From JBMNPT01 sp050943735 (lineage in GTDB: Bacteria; Bacillota; Clostridia; Oscillospirales; RGIG577): a stretch of 64,000 nt of DNA. This document shows positions 33,471-41,523 of this stretch, piece by piece. Numbering within the stretch: position 1 is the first letter of the stretch; every line of letters starts with the position of its first letter. Where the stretch lies: the NCBI GenBank assembly GCA_050943735.1, contig JBMNPT010000002.1:62001-126000 (forward strand). Reading direction: 5' to 3'. The notes below the pieces were generated by a model that saw only the letters and a list, made by a program, of their open reading frames with translations, was not told the DNA's origin and ran no database searches. Position numbers and translations under genes: made by a program.

Positions 33471-34577
33471 ATGACGGACAGTGAATATATGCGTCTGGCG
33501 CTGGATCTGGCGCGCAAAGGCTGTGGCTGGGTGGCCCCCAACCCCATGGTGGGAGCCGTCGTGGTACAAAATGATCGAATCATCGGGCAGGGATGGCATG
33601 AAAAATATGGTCAGCCCCACGCGGAACGAAATGCGCTGGCCAACTGCACAGAATCCCCTCAGGGCGGGACGCTGCATGTCACACTGGAGCCCTGCTGTCA
33701 CACCGGCAAACAACCTCCCTGCACCGATGCCATCCTGCAGGCGGGTATCCGCCGGGTGGTGGTGGGCTCAGGCGACCCCAACCCCTTGGTGGGCGGCAAA
33801 AGCATCGAGATTTTGCGCAGCCATGGTGTGGAAGTCACCCAACATGTGCTGGAGGAGGAATGCACCGCTCTCAACGAGGTGTTTTTCCACTACATACAAA
33901 CCCGGCGGCCCTTTGTGGTCATGAAATACGCCATGACCCTGGACGGGAAAATTGCCACCTGCACCGGTGCTTCCAAGTGGATCACCGGGGAAGCCGCCCG
34001 GGAAAATGTGCACTGGCAGCGGCATCGTTATACCGCCATCATGACGGGCTCCGGAACGATTTTGGCGGATGATCCCCAGCTCACCTGCCGCATTCCGGGC
34101 GGGAGAAATCCCATCCGGATCGTGTGCGACAGCCGTCTGCGCACCCCGATCTCGGCGCAAGTGGTTGCCACCGCCGGCACAACGCCCACCTGGATTGCCA
34201 CCTGCTGCGCCGACCCCTCTGCCTGGGCGCCCTATGAGAAAGCTGGCTGCCGGATCATCCCCGTCCCGGATAAACAGGGACATCTGGATCTTTCGGCACT
34301 GATGCAAAAGCTGGGACAGGAGGGTATTGACAGCATTCTGCTGGAGGGCGGCGGACTTTTGAACTGGGCCGCGTTGGAGAGCGGCATTGTGCAGAAGGTG
34401 CTGGCCTATCTGGCTCCCAAGCTGCTGGGCGGCGAGACCGCCAAAACCCCCATCGAGGGAGCTGGCATTCCCCTTCCCTCCGACGCGGTGCTTTTGCAAA
34501 ACTGCACCGTCACCCGTCTGGGAGAGGATTTTTTACTGGAAAGCGAGGTGATCCCCCATGTTTACCGGAATTATTGA
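33471..34577 (+). CDS. ribD: Bifunctional riboflavin deaminase/reductase
   Basis: RibD carries out two steps after GTP cyclohydrolase II: deamination, then reduction of the ribosyl side chain with NADPH. The 368-residue protein has a Zn-binding deaminase domain (about 1-145; PHAERNAL, EPCCHTGKQPPC) and a reductase domain of the DHFR type (about 147-365; MTLDGKIATCTGASKWITG). The ATG at 33471 follows ACGGAGGCGATGGA; longer frames run into the riboswitch and are rejected. Its end overlaps ribE by 20 bases. Confidence 0.97.
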   Translation: MTDSEYMRLALDLARKGCGWVAPNPMVGAVVVQNDRIIGQGWHEKYGQPHAERNALANCTESPQGGTLHVTLEPCCHTGKQPPCTDAILQAGIRRVVVGSGDPNPLVGGKSIEILRSHGVEVTQHVLEEECTALNEVFFHYIQTRRPFVVMKYAMTLDGKIATCTGASKWITGEAARENVHWQRHRYTAIMTGSGTILADDPQLTCRIPGGRNPIRIVCDSRLRTPISAQVVATAGTTPTWIATCCADPSAWAPYEKAGCRIIPVPDKQGHLDLSALMQKLGQEGIDSILLEGGGLLNWAALESGIVQKVLAYLAPKLLGGETAKTPIEGAGIPLPSDAVLLQNCTVTRLGEDFLLESEVIPHVYRNY

Positions 34578-35205
34578 AGAGATGGGCACTGTACAGGCCA
34601 TCCAATCCGGGCAGGCTTCCGCCGTTCTCCAAATCCGGGCCCAAACGGTACTGGAGGATACCCGCCTCGGAGACAGCATCGCGATCAACGGCATCTGTCT
34701 CACCGTAACCGCCCTGTCCGCCCATGGTTTTTCCGCCGACGTCATGCATGAAACCCTAAACCGCTCCACCCTGGGCTCTCTTCGTGCAGGTGATTTCGTC
34801 AACCTGGAGCGGGCTATGCCGGCCAATGGCAGATTTGGCGGGCATATCGTCTCGGGCCATGTGGACGGTGTGGGGAAAATCACCCAGCTTCAACGGGATG
34901 ACAACGCCATTTGGTACACCATAGAGACTCCGCCTGCCCTGCTGCGCCACATTGTGGAAAAGGGCTCCATTGCGGTGGACGGCATCAGTTTGACAGTGGC
35001 CCAGGTCACCGCTCAGGACTTTGCCATCTCCGCCATCCCCCACACTGTCCGGCAAACCATTTTGCAGCATCGAAAGCCAGGCGATTCGGTCAATCTGGAA
35101 ACCGACGTGATCGGCAAATATGTGGAACGCCTGCTGGAGCCTATCACTCCGGCGCCGCCCACCAGTCACATCACCCGGGAATTTCTATCCCGTTACGGAT
35201 TTTAA
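34558..35205 (+). CDS. ribE: Riboflavin synthase alpha chain
   Basis: RibE dismutates two 6,7-dimethyl-8-ribityllumazine molecules to riboflavin. The 215-residue protein has two lumazine-binding barrels (1-97 and about 98-195), starting MFTGIIEEMG as usual, with GHIVSGHVDGVG opening the second. It begins inside the ribD end, which points to translational coupling. Confidence 0.97.
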   Translation: MFTGIIEEMGTVQAIQSGQASAVLQIRAQTVLEDTRLGDSIAINGICLTVTALSAHGFSADVMHETLNRSTLGSLRAGDFVNLERAMPANGRFGGHIVSGHVDGVGKITQLQRDDNAIWYTIETPPALLRHIVEKGSIAVDGISLTVAQVTAQDFAISAIPHTVRQTILQHRKPGDSVNLETDVIGKYVERLLEPITPAPPTSHITREFLSRYGF

Positions 35206-35217
35206 GGAGGTCAGAAC

Positions 35218-36417
35218 ATGGGACAATTCAACACTGTGGAGGAAGCGCTCCACGATTTGCGAAACGGCAAAATCATACTGGTGACAGATGATCCAGATCG
35301 GGAAAACGAAGGGGATTTTATCTGCGCGGCCCAATTTGCCACCACCGAAAACATCAACTTTATGGCTACCTATGGCAAGGGACTCATCTGCATGCCCATG
35401 TCTCAAAAATATGTGCAAAAGCTGCGGATTCCCCAGATGGTACAGCAAAACACCGACAACCACGAAACCGCTTTTACCGTTTCCATCGACCATGTGTCCA
35501 CTTCCACCGGCATTTCCGCTGCAGAACGCTCCATCACCGCCATGGCGTGCGTAGCCGAAGATGCCAAACCGGAAGATTTCCGGCGGCCGGGACACATGTT
35601 TCCCCTGCTATCCAAACCCAATGGTGTTTTGGAGCGAAGCGGGCACACCGAGGCCACTGTGGATCTGTGCCGGCTGGCAGGACTTCATGAGTGCGGCCTC
35701 TGCTGCGAAATCATGCGGGAAGATGGAACCATGATGCGCACCGGAGAACTGACCCGGCTGGCCAAACAGTGGAATCTGAAATTCATCACCATTCGGGACC
35801 TGCAAAACTACCGTAAATGCCACGAAAAACTGGTGGATCAGGTAGCGGTGGTCCAGATGCCCACCAAATACGGTGATTTTGTGGCCCATGGCTTTGTCAA
35901 CCGGCTGAACGGCGAACATCACATCGCACTGGTGAAGGGTGAGATTGGAGATGGAAAGGACGTCCTGTGCCGGGTACATTCCGAATGCCTGACTGGGGAT
36001 ACTTTTGGTTCTCTACGCTGTGACTGTGGGCAGCAGTTTGCCTCCGCTATGACGCAGATTGAAAAAGAAGGCCGGGGAATTCTGCTCTATATGCGTCAGG
36101 AAGGTCGGGGGATTGGCCTCATCAACAAACTGCGCGCCTACGAGCTGCAGGAACAGGGCATGGACACGCTGGAAGCCAATCTGGCTCTGGGCTTTGAGGG
36201 GGACCAGCGGGAATATTACATCGGTGCGCAAATCCTGCGGGAACTGGGAGTCAAAACCATGCGGCTTCTGACCAACAATCCGGATAAAATTTATCAGCTG
36301 GAGGAATTCGGTCTGCAAATCAATGAACGTGTGCCCATCCAGATGGATGCCACCGCCTATGATCTGTTCTACCTGAAAACCAAGCAGCAGCGTATGGGAC
36401 ATATTTTGAAATATTGA
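35218..36417 (+). CDS. ribBA: Bifunctional DHBP synthase / GTP cyclohydrolase II
   Basis: 399 residues joining both entry reactions of the riboflavin pathway. The N-terminal half (about 1-200) makes 3,4-dihydroxy-2-butanone 4-phosphate and shows DDPDRENEGDF. The C-terminal half (about 205-399) opens GTP and shows Zn ligands in HSECLTGDTFGS and RCDCGQQ, then MRQEGRGIGL. AAGGAGG precedes the ATG. Confidence 0.97.
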   Translation: MGQFNTVEEALHDLRNGKIILVTDDPDRENEGDFICAAQFATTENINFMATYGKGLICMPMSQKYVQKLRIPQMVQQNTDNHETAFTVSIDHVSTSTGISAAERSITAMACVAEDAKPEDFRRPGHMFPLLSKPNGVLERSGHTEATVDLCRLAGLHECGLCCEIMREDGTMMRTGELTRLAKQWNLKFITIRDLQNYRKCHEKLVDQVAVVQMPTKYGDFVAHGFVNRLNGEHHIALVKGEIGDGKDVLCRVHSECLTGDTFGSLRCDCGQQFASAMTQIEKEGRGILLYMRQEGRGIGLINKLRAYELQEQGMDTLEANLALGFEGDQREYYIGAQILRELGVKTMRLLTNNPDKIYQLEEFGLQINERVPIQMDATAYDLFYLKTKQQRMGHILKY

Positions 36418-36439
36418 AAGACAGAAAGGACGATGTATC

Positions 36440-36913
36440 ATGAAAACATTTGAAGGCAAACTGGTATCCAACCAAATGAAAATCGGGATTGTGGCCTCCC
36501 GGTTCAATGAATTTATCACCTCCAAACTGCTCAGCGGCGCATTGGATGGACTGCTCCGCCACGATGTGCGGGAGGAAGACATCCATGTGGCCTGGGTACC
36601 CGGCGCTTTTGAAATCCCGCTGATTGCCTCCAAAATGGCCAAAAGCGGAAAATACGACGCCATCCTCTGTCTGGGTGCCGTCATCCGCGGAGCTACCACC
36701 CACTATGACGCAGTCTGCAACGAAGTGTCCAAAGGCATCGCCACGGTGGCGTTGAACAGCGAAATTCCCGTTCTGTTTGGCGTATTGACCACCGAAAATA
36801 TTGAGCAGGCCATCGAGCGCGCTGGTACCAAGGCCGGCAACAAGGGCTACGACTGCGCTCTGAGCGCCATCGAAATGGTCAATCTCATTCGGGAAATCCA
36901 GCAGGACGTCTAA
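36440..36913 (+). CDS. ribH: 6,7-dimethyl-8-ribityllumazine synthase
   Basis: RibH condenses the two branches of the pathway into lumazine. 157 residues, the normal size, with WVPGAFEIPL and GAVIRGATTHYD, whose His is part of the active site. It is the last gene of ribD-ribE-ribBA-ribH and ends at a strong terminator. Confidence 0.97.
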   Translation: MKTFEGKLVSNQMKIGIVASRFNEFITSKLLSGALDGLLRHDVREEDIHVAWVPGAFEIPLIASKMAKSGKYDAILCLGAVIRGATTHYDAVCNEVSKGIATVALNSEIPVLFGVLTTENIEQAIERAGTKAGNKGYDCALSAIEMVNLIREIQQDV

Positions 36914-36932
36914 CCCCACGCTGGCATACAAC

Positions 36933-36970
36933 AAAAGAGGAGCGGCAATTTCCATGCCGCTCCTCTTTTT
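36933..36970. terminator. Bidirectional terminator, ribH / deoC
   Basis: AGAGGAGCGGCA (36936-36947) pairs with 36955-36966, 12 bp with a 7-base loop, A-run before and T-run after. Confidence 0.93.
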
Positions 36971-36979
36971 CTATGTCCT

Positions 36980-37693
36980 TTACAGTTCCTGAATCCCCAT
37001 CTCTTCCAGCTGCTGGGTGATGGTATACCGGCCCGCCACCCGATCGGCGCCCGCTTCCATAAAAGCAGCACCGTCTTCCAGCGTCCATACGCCACCGCTG
37101 GCCTTGACTTTGATCCGTCCCTTGGCGCAGGCTTTCAGCAGTGCGATGTCATGCAGGGTGGCCTTTCCTTCCGCAAAACCGGTGCAGGTCTTCACAAAAT
37201 CCGCTCCCGCTGCGCAAATGCACTCCACCGCTTCTCTCTTGTCCTTGTCCTGCAGGAATCCTGTTTCAATGATTACCTTAACCGTCACGCCGCCACCATG
37301 AGCCACCTCGGTCACCGCCCGGATTTCCTTCTCAATGTATCCATATTCCCCATTCAGCAGCCGGCCCACATTGAGCACCATGTCCACTTCTCCGGCGCCG
37401 TCCAGCAGCCCCTGCTCCGCTTCCTTCTGCTTCACCACAATGGACGCGCCGCCGGAGGGGAAGCCCACCACTACCTGAGGTGCGATACCGGTGCCCTTCA
37501 GCTCTTCCGCCACAATGGGAATATAACTGGGGAAAACCGGTACAGCGGCGTACTTCATGCGACGGGCATCGTCACAGGCCTGCCGCACCATGGCTTCGGT
37601 GGCATTGAACACCAATGCCCGAGAGTAGTCCAGCGAAGAGCAGACCTTGCGAATGACTTCCAGATCCTGAGGAACGTTTTGCAGCATTTTCAT
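36980..37693 (-). CDS. deoC: Deoxyribose-phosphate aldolase
   Basis: DeoC splits 2-deoxyribose 5-phosphate into acetaldehyde and glyceraldehyde 3-phosphate. The 237-residue TIM barrel has the Schiff-base region VKTCTGFAEG near residue 162, with VKVIIETGFL before and KVKASGGV after. The start at 37693 follows AAGGAGAG. A TGGTCATACCA site lies just upstream, shared with the FadR-type gene before it, so that regulator probably controls it. Confidence 0.93.
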   Translation of the reverse strand: MKMLQNVPQDLEVIRKVCSSLDYSRALVFNATEAMVRQACDDARRMKYAAVPVFPSYIPIVAEELKGTGIAPQVVVGFPSGGASIVVKQKEAEQGLLDGAGEVDMVLNVGRLLNGEYGYIEKEIRAVTEVAHGGGVTVKVIIETGFLQDKDKREAVECICAAGADFVKTCTGFAEGKATLHDIALLKACAKGRIKVKASGGVWTLEDGAAFMEAGADRVAGRYTITQQLEEMGIQEL

Positions 37694-37719
37694 GACTTTT
37701 CTCTCCTTTTTTGGTATGA

Positions 37720-37730
37720 TGGTCATACCA
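37720..37730. promoter_or_regulatory. FadR/GntR-type operator before deoC
   Basis: TGGTCATACCA matches the FadR-group consensus TGGTNNNACCA. It is embedded in the longer dyad TGGTATGATGGTCATACCA at 37712-37730, about 30 bases before the deoC start. Confidence 0.7.
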
Positions 37731-37771
37731 TTAAATTTCAATTCTTCTCTATGTGAACCACAAAGGACTTT

Positions 37772-38479
37772 TTACAGTCCTTCATAGTACACTTTCATAT
37801 TGTTTTGGGCCACATGCAAATGGTTTTGCATGGCCCGGCGGTACCCTTCCACATCCCGGTCCGCAAGGGCGCCAATGATCTCTCGATGGGCCAGAAACGC
37901 CTCCTGTCGGATGGCCTCCTGAGCAAACAGACAACTGGCTGATGTCTGCATAAACTTCAACACCATAGCATACAGCTCCACAATCAGCGGATTGGGTACA
38001 ATGGACATCAGGGTTTTATGGAAGGCGATCTCCGCGTCCACTTGCTGCTGGATGCTCTCCATGGGCTCTCCCAGCGCCTGGTTGATGTCCCGAAGCTGCT
38101 GCAGCGTCTCCCGGGTGACATTTTGTACCACCAACTGGGCCACTCCTGTTTCAAACAGTTCCCGGCACTGGAAAAAATACTGATAATTAGAGGGACTCAG
38201 GTTGCTGCCAAATCCCATAAAAGACAGGATGCTGCTGGGGAATTCATCCGCTACAAAGTTGCCTTCTCCCTGTTTGGTGACAACCAACCCATAGGAGGAA
38301 AGCATCACAATGGCCTCCCGAAGAGCGGGTCGGGAAATGCCCATCTGAGCCGCCAATTCCCGTTCACTGGGCAGACGGCTTCCCTGGGGGAGCTGGCCTG
38401 TGACAATGGCCTGCTTCAACTGATTGGCTGCCTGCTGTGCAGCGCTGGTTTTTTCAATGGCCTCAAACAGTCCCGACAT
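37772..38479 (-). CDS. FadR-type GntR family regulator
   Basis: 235 residues: winged HTH (about 15-80; LPSERELAAQMGISRPALREAI) and an all-helical FCD ligand domain (about 95-225) with the metal-ligand candidates Asp and His (DAEIAFHKTLM; HREIIGAL; HLHVAQNN). Such regulators bind small organic acids. Matching operators lie before its own gene and before deoC. AGGTGATGGA precedes the ATG. Confidence 0.9.
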   Translation of the reverse strand: MSGLFEAIEKTSAAQQAANQLKQAIVTGQLPQGSRLPSERELAAQMGISRPALREAIVMLSSYGLVVTKQGEGNFVADEFPSSILSFMGFGSNLSPSNYQYFFQCRELFETGVAQLVVQNVTRETLQQLRDINQALGEPMESIQQQVDAEIAFHKTLMSIVPNPLIVELYAMVLKFMQTSASCLFAQEAIRQEAFLAHREIIGALADRDVEGYRRAMQNHLHVAQNNMKVYYEGL

Positions 38480-38493
38480 TCCATCACCTCCAG

Positions 38494-38504
38494 TGGTCTG
38501 ACCA
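38494..38504. promoter_or_regulatory. FadR/GntR-type operator before the regulator's own gene
   Basis: TGGTCTGACCA fits TGGTNNNACCA and lies 15 bases before the regulator's start, in an autoregulation position. Confidence 0.7.
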
Positions 38505-38614
38505 TCCTACTTCTTCAGTATACCGGCTCCTTCCCCATACAGCAACCCATTTCCCTCAAATTGTTGCACAATTTTTCTGTAGTCTTTTACTACAAACTGC
38601 TATGTTTTACTCAT

Positions 38615-39187
38615 TCAAAACAGCATGGGCTGTACCTGCCGGCCCTGCAAAGCGGCTTCCACACATTCTGCCGCCCGGCTGAAATCCGCTACCAGCGAAT
38701 TTTCCTTGTTGACCGGATCATCCTGCCCCATGGGCAGAAAATACAGGTTTTTCTGATTGAGCAGCGCTCCGATGTTGGCCCCGCTGGCCCCCAAACTGTC
38801 GTTGCTGGACACACCAATCACCACTGGGCGGTTGTTGCGCCGATGGCTCTTGCAGGCCATGGTCACTGCTGTATCGGTGATCCCGCAGGCCAGTTTCCCC
38901 AGGGTATTGCCGGTGCAGGGCATGATGAGCAAGATATCCAACAGTTTTTTAGGCCCGATGGGCTCCGCCTGGGCAATGGTGTGAATCACCGGACGGTCGG
39001 TCATCTCTTCCAGTCTGGCCACAAAATCCGCCGCTTTCCCAAAACGGGTATCGGTGGAATAAGAGGTTTCCGACATAATGGGTGTCACCTCATACCCCAA
39101 TTGCACAAGATGTTCAATCTCCTGCATCACCCGGGAAAATGTACAAAAACTACCGCACATGGCCACGCCCAATCTGGTTTTGACCAT
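38615..39187 (-). CDS. dpaB: Dipicolinate synthase subunit B
   Basis: DpaB (SpoVFB) is a flavoprotein that works with DpaA to make dipicolinic acid in the sporulating mother cell. The 190-residue protein has the flavoprotein fold, with GVAMCGSFCTFSRV at the start, IMPCTGNTLGKLACGI near residue 90 and SSNDSLGASGANIG near 128. Its ATG overlaps the dpaA stop by one base (TAATG), which is the normal dpaA-dpaB coupling. As the region stands it has only the last 46 codons of dpaA before it, and its native promoter is 15 kb away. Confidence 0.95.
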   Translation of the reverse strand: MVKTRLGVAMCGSFCTFSRVMQEIEHLVQLGYEVTPIMSETSYSTDTRFGKAADFVARLEEMTDRPVIHTIAQAEPIGPKKLLDILLIMPCTGNTLGKLACGITDTAVTMACKSHRRNNRPVVIGVSSNDSLGASGANIGALLNQKNLYFLPMGQDDPVNKENSLVADFSRAAECVEAALQGRQVQPMLF

Positions 39188-39327
39188 TACGCTCTCCCCC
39201 TCTCCTCCAACAGATTACAAATGGTTTCCTTGATAAAAAGTCCCGATGTAACCGGTGCCACCCGTCCGGGCAGGGACAGTGCCCATACACACCGGCGCCC
39301 CAATCGGGCCGCTGCCTCCACATCCAC
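39187..39327 (-). CDS. dpaA: dpaA 3' part, separated from the rest of the gene
   Basis: 46 codons plus stop, reading VDVEAAARLG onward to NLLEERGRA. This continues the DpaA sequence that stops matching after SKPGG at 54006. No start codon or RBS fits here; the frame meets a stop a few codons upstream, inside the element. In the SpoVFA family the segment after LASKPGG is exactly this sort of sequence (GRRCVWALSLPG, APVTSG), so the match is firm. It only makes sense if the element is removed to rejoin it with the 5' part. Confidence 0.9.
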   Translation of the reverse strand: MDVEAAARLGRRCVWALSLPGRVAPVTSGLFIKETICNLLEERGRA

Positions 39328-39347
39328 CCCCCCGGATGATCAAAGGG
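39313..39347. other. Attachment site at the dpaA 3' junction
   Basis: The dpaA side carries TGGAGGCA (minus strand 39320-39313), one arm of the restored attB palindrome. The core GG is at 39330-39329 in a G-run; element sequence begins at 39331. Aligned with the other junction the shared string is CCGG-N-GGGG-N-GGA. Confidence 0.8.
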
Positions 39348-39350
39348 GAC

Positions 39351-39378
39351 AAAAAAAGAGCCCGAAGGCTCTTTTTTA
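39351..39378. terminator. Terminator at the left end of the element
   Basis: AGAGCC (39357-39362) pairs with GGCTCT (39367-39372), with seven A and six T residues around it. It insulates dpaB from the element's leftward genes. Confidence 0.85.
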
Positions 39379-41523
39379 TTCTCCCTCCACAATGGAGCAC
39401 AGACACTGCCAGATTTTGCGGAAAATATCACACACCCGAGTCCACACCGTACCGTTGTCCTGTTGGGCTTCCGGATCCACCGTATCCTCCGGCTCCACAC
39501 TGTCCTGAGTGATTTCCCGGGTACGAACCACAATTTGCACACTGGTGGGCGCCGGATTCTGCGAAGAGGTGAACGACTCCGGCTGGGCATCGGGATCGAT
39601 GTTCAGCAGATTGTTGGCGTCCCCGCTGAATTTATCCCATTCATCCTCCACCAGATCCTCCACTGTATCCTTGGCATTTTGGATGGTGCCGGTTTGGGCC
39701 AGCCCCCGTACCGCCTCATTGAGAGAGGAAATGAGGCCGTTGAGCGTGGCTTTGGTCCCACTGTCCAGCTTATTGCCCGCCTGCTGCGCCAAATCCCGAA
39801 AACTCTTCAAAAAATTCCGGGTTTCCTGTACACCGCCGGCTGCCGATGCAGACAACGCTGCCGCGTCCTGCAGCGCCGCATCCAGTTTGGGCTGGTTTTC
39901 CTGTATAATCTGATCCAGCTGATCCAGTTGGTCGATGAGTGTATCCACCTTTCGGCTGCTCTCTTCCAGCAGGGCGCAGGTATCATCCAGATCATCAATC
40001 AGTGACATTGCATCGGAAGCATGCTTTTCCGCGATTTCCGCGTAGCTGTCCAGCAGCCGTACCGCCCGCTGTAAATCGTCCGCCAGTGGAGCTCCCTGTT
40101 CTCCCAAATCCGCCAATGTATCGGAAAAATTGACTCCCTGCCCAGCCATAGCGGTCATCAATGGCTTCAAGCTCTCCATGGTTTTGTTGATAATGGTTAT
40201 GTTGGTGTTAATATTGGAAATAATTGGATCCAGGATAGGGTCAGCCTCTCCTCCAGGCGGTACCAGAGAGGGCAGTGTGGGCAGAGCCTGCTGAAGCTGC
40301 TGTGATACCTGTTTCAATCCTTTACCTCGGCTCTCCACCTCTTCCATCAGGTCTTCCAACTGGGCCAAATCCTCTTCCAGATCATCCAGTACATCCTGTC
40401 GCCAGTTTTTGTTGTCCTTCCAATCCCGGAGCATTTTATGGACTCCATCCAAGTCCTCCCGGGTCTGGGTGAGAATTTCCCGCAGCTGTTTCAGCTGGGG
40501 CTGGAACCCCTTCACCTCTTCTACCATGGAGCTCATCTGCTGCTGCACATCGTCCAGGACCGTCTGAGCATTTTGCAGATGTCCTTCCATGGGCGTCATA
40601 GCTGCTGCCAGAGCATCCAATGAAGCCAGAGCCTCATCCCCCTGGGCATAGACCTGTCCCTTGCCGCTGCTGATGGTCTGCCGGGCATCATCCAGTCCCT
40701 GCAATCCCTGGGAAGTGGAAGAGAGACCATTCTGCAGCCGGTCCATGGTATCCAGCACCACATCCAGGCTGTCGCTGATTGCCTCCCCCGATTCTTCGGT
40801 TTTTTCCTTGGCTTCCCGCAATTCCTTCACATCTTCCATCTGGGAAAGCGTCACCGGAGCCATCACCATCCAGAACCCGGCGAAGGAAAAATCATTGGTA
40901 CCCATGCGCAGGGTAAAGGTCTGTTCCTCTCCCGGCAAAGCCATAAATACCACCGCTTTGCGGCCACCCACTGTCTGCACCTGTGCTCCGGGGGCCTCTA
41001 CCGACTGGATTTCCTCGGTGTCCACCAGCGCGGCCGCTTCCAACATCATGTTGTTTTTCTGATAGGCAGTGGCCTGCTCATTGGGGATGGCGTGCAGGGT
41101 AATTTCCACCATTCCCTGGGCGCCCGGCAGATCTTCCGGCAATACCTCCACCCCGTTGAGCCGGTACACCAGGTCAAAGGTCCAGGGCAGTACCACCTGC
41201 TCTGGCTCCAGCCGTCCTTCAAAATAAAACTGCTGTGCCCCTTCTTCCATGGCAAACTGCACCTGGCCGTCTTCCTGCTGCGGCTCTGCCAGCGTGCTCA
41301 TATTCTGTACCTGCTCATACTGGCCATAATCGGTGATCTGCTGGGCTCCGTTGAGCCGATAGCTTTTGACCACACTGGCCTGTTCCACACCGCCATACCA
41401 CCCCAGGGTGGTATAAAGGGATTCATCACACTGTGGCTGGGGAGGCTGCGCCCAGCTCCACTGGGTCATACCGCACATCAGAGCCACCGTCAGCAGCAGA
41501 GCGGTCAAACGTTTTCTTGTCAT
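39376..41523 (-). CDS. Secreted coiled-coil protein, partner of the MMPL exporter
   Basis: 715 residues: signal peptide (cleavage near SWA-QP, residue 26), a beta-rich N-terminal part (about 30-240), then long predicted coiled coil and helical repeats (about 245-640) rich in Leu, Gln, Asp and Glu. There is no clear C-terminal membrane helix. It resembles the YhgE/Pip-like extracellular parts found beside MMPL exporters, so it may extend or gate the exporter outside the membrane. The ATG at 41523 overlaps the MMPL stop (ATGA), with GGGAGGAG upstream. No enzymatic motif was seen. Confidence 0.7.
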   Translation of the reverse strand: MTRKRLTALLLTVALMCGMTQWSWAQPPQPQCDESLYTTLGWYGGVEQASVVKSYRLNGAQQITDYGQYEQVQNMSTLAEPQQEDGQVQFAMEEGAQQFYFEGRLEPEQVVLPWTFDLVYRLNGVEVLPEDLPGAQGMVEITLHAIPNEQATAYQKNNMMLEAAALVDTEEIQSVEAPGAQVQTVGGRKAVVFMALPGEEQTFTLRMGTNDFSFAGFWMVMAPVTLSQMEDVKELREAKEKTEESGEAISDSLDVVLDTMDRLQNGLSSTSQGLQGLDDARQTISSGKGQVYAQGDEALASLDALAAAMTPMEGHLQNAQTVLDDVQQQMSSMVEEVKGFQPQLKQLREILTQTREDLDGVHKMLRDWKDNKNWRQDVLDDLEEDLAQLEDLMEEVESRGKGLKQVSQQLQQALPTLPSLVPPGGEADPILDPIISNINTNITIINKTMESLKPLMTAMAGQGVNFSDTLADLGEQGAPLADDLQRAVRLLDSYAEIAEKHASDAMSLIDDLDDTCALLEESSRKVDTLIDQLDQLDQIIQENQPKLDAALQDAAALSASAAGGVQETRNFLKSFRDLAQQAGNKLDSGTKATLNGLISSLNEAVRGLAQTGTIQNAKDTVEDLVEDEWDKFSGDANNLLNIDPDAQPESFTSSQNPAPTSVQIVVRTREITQDSVEPEDTVDPEAQQDNGTVWTRVCDIFRKIWQCLCSIVEGE

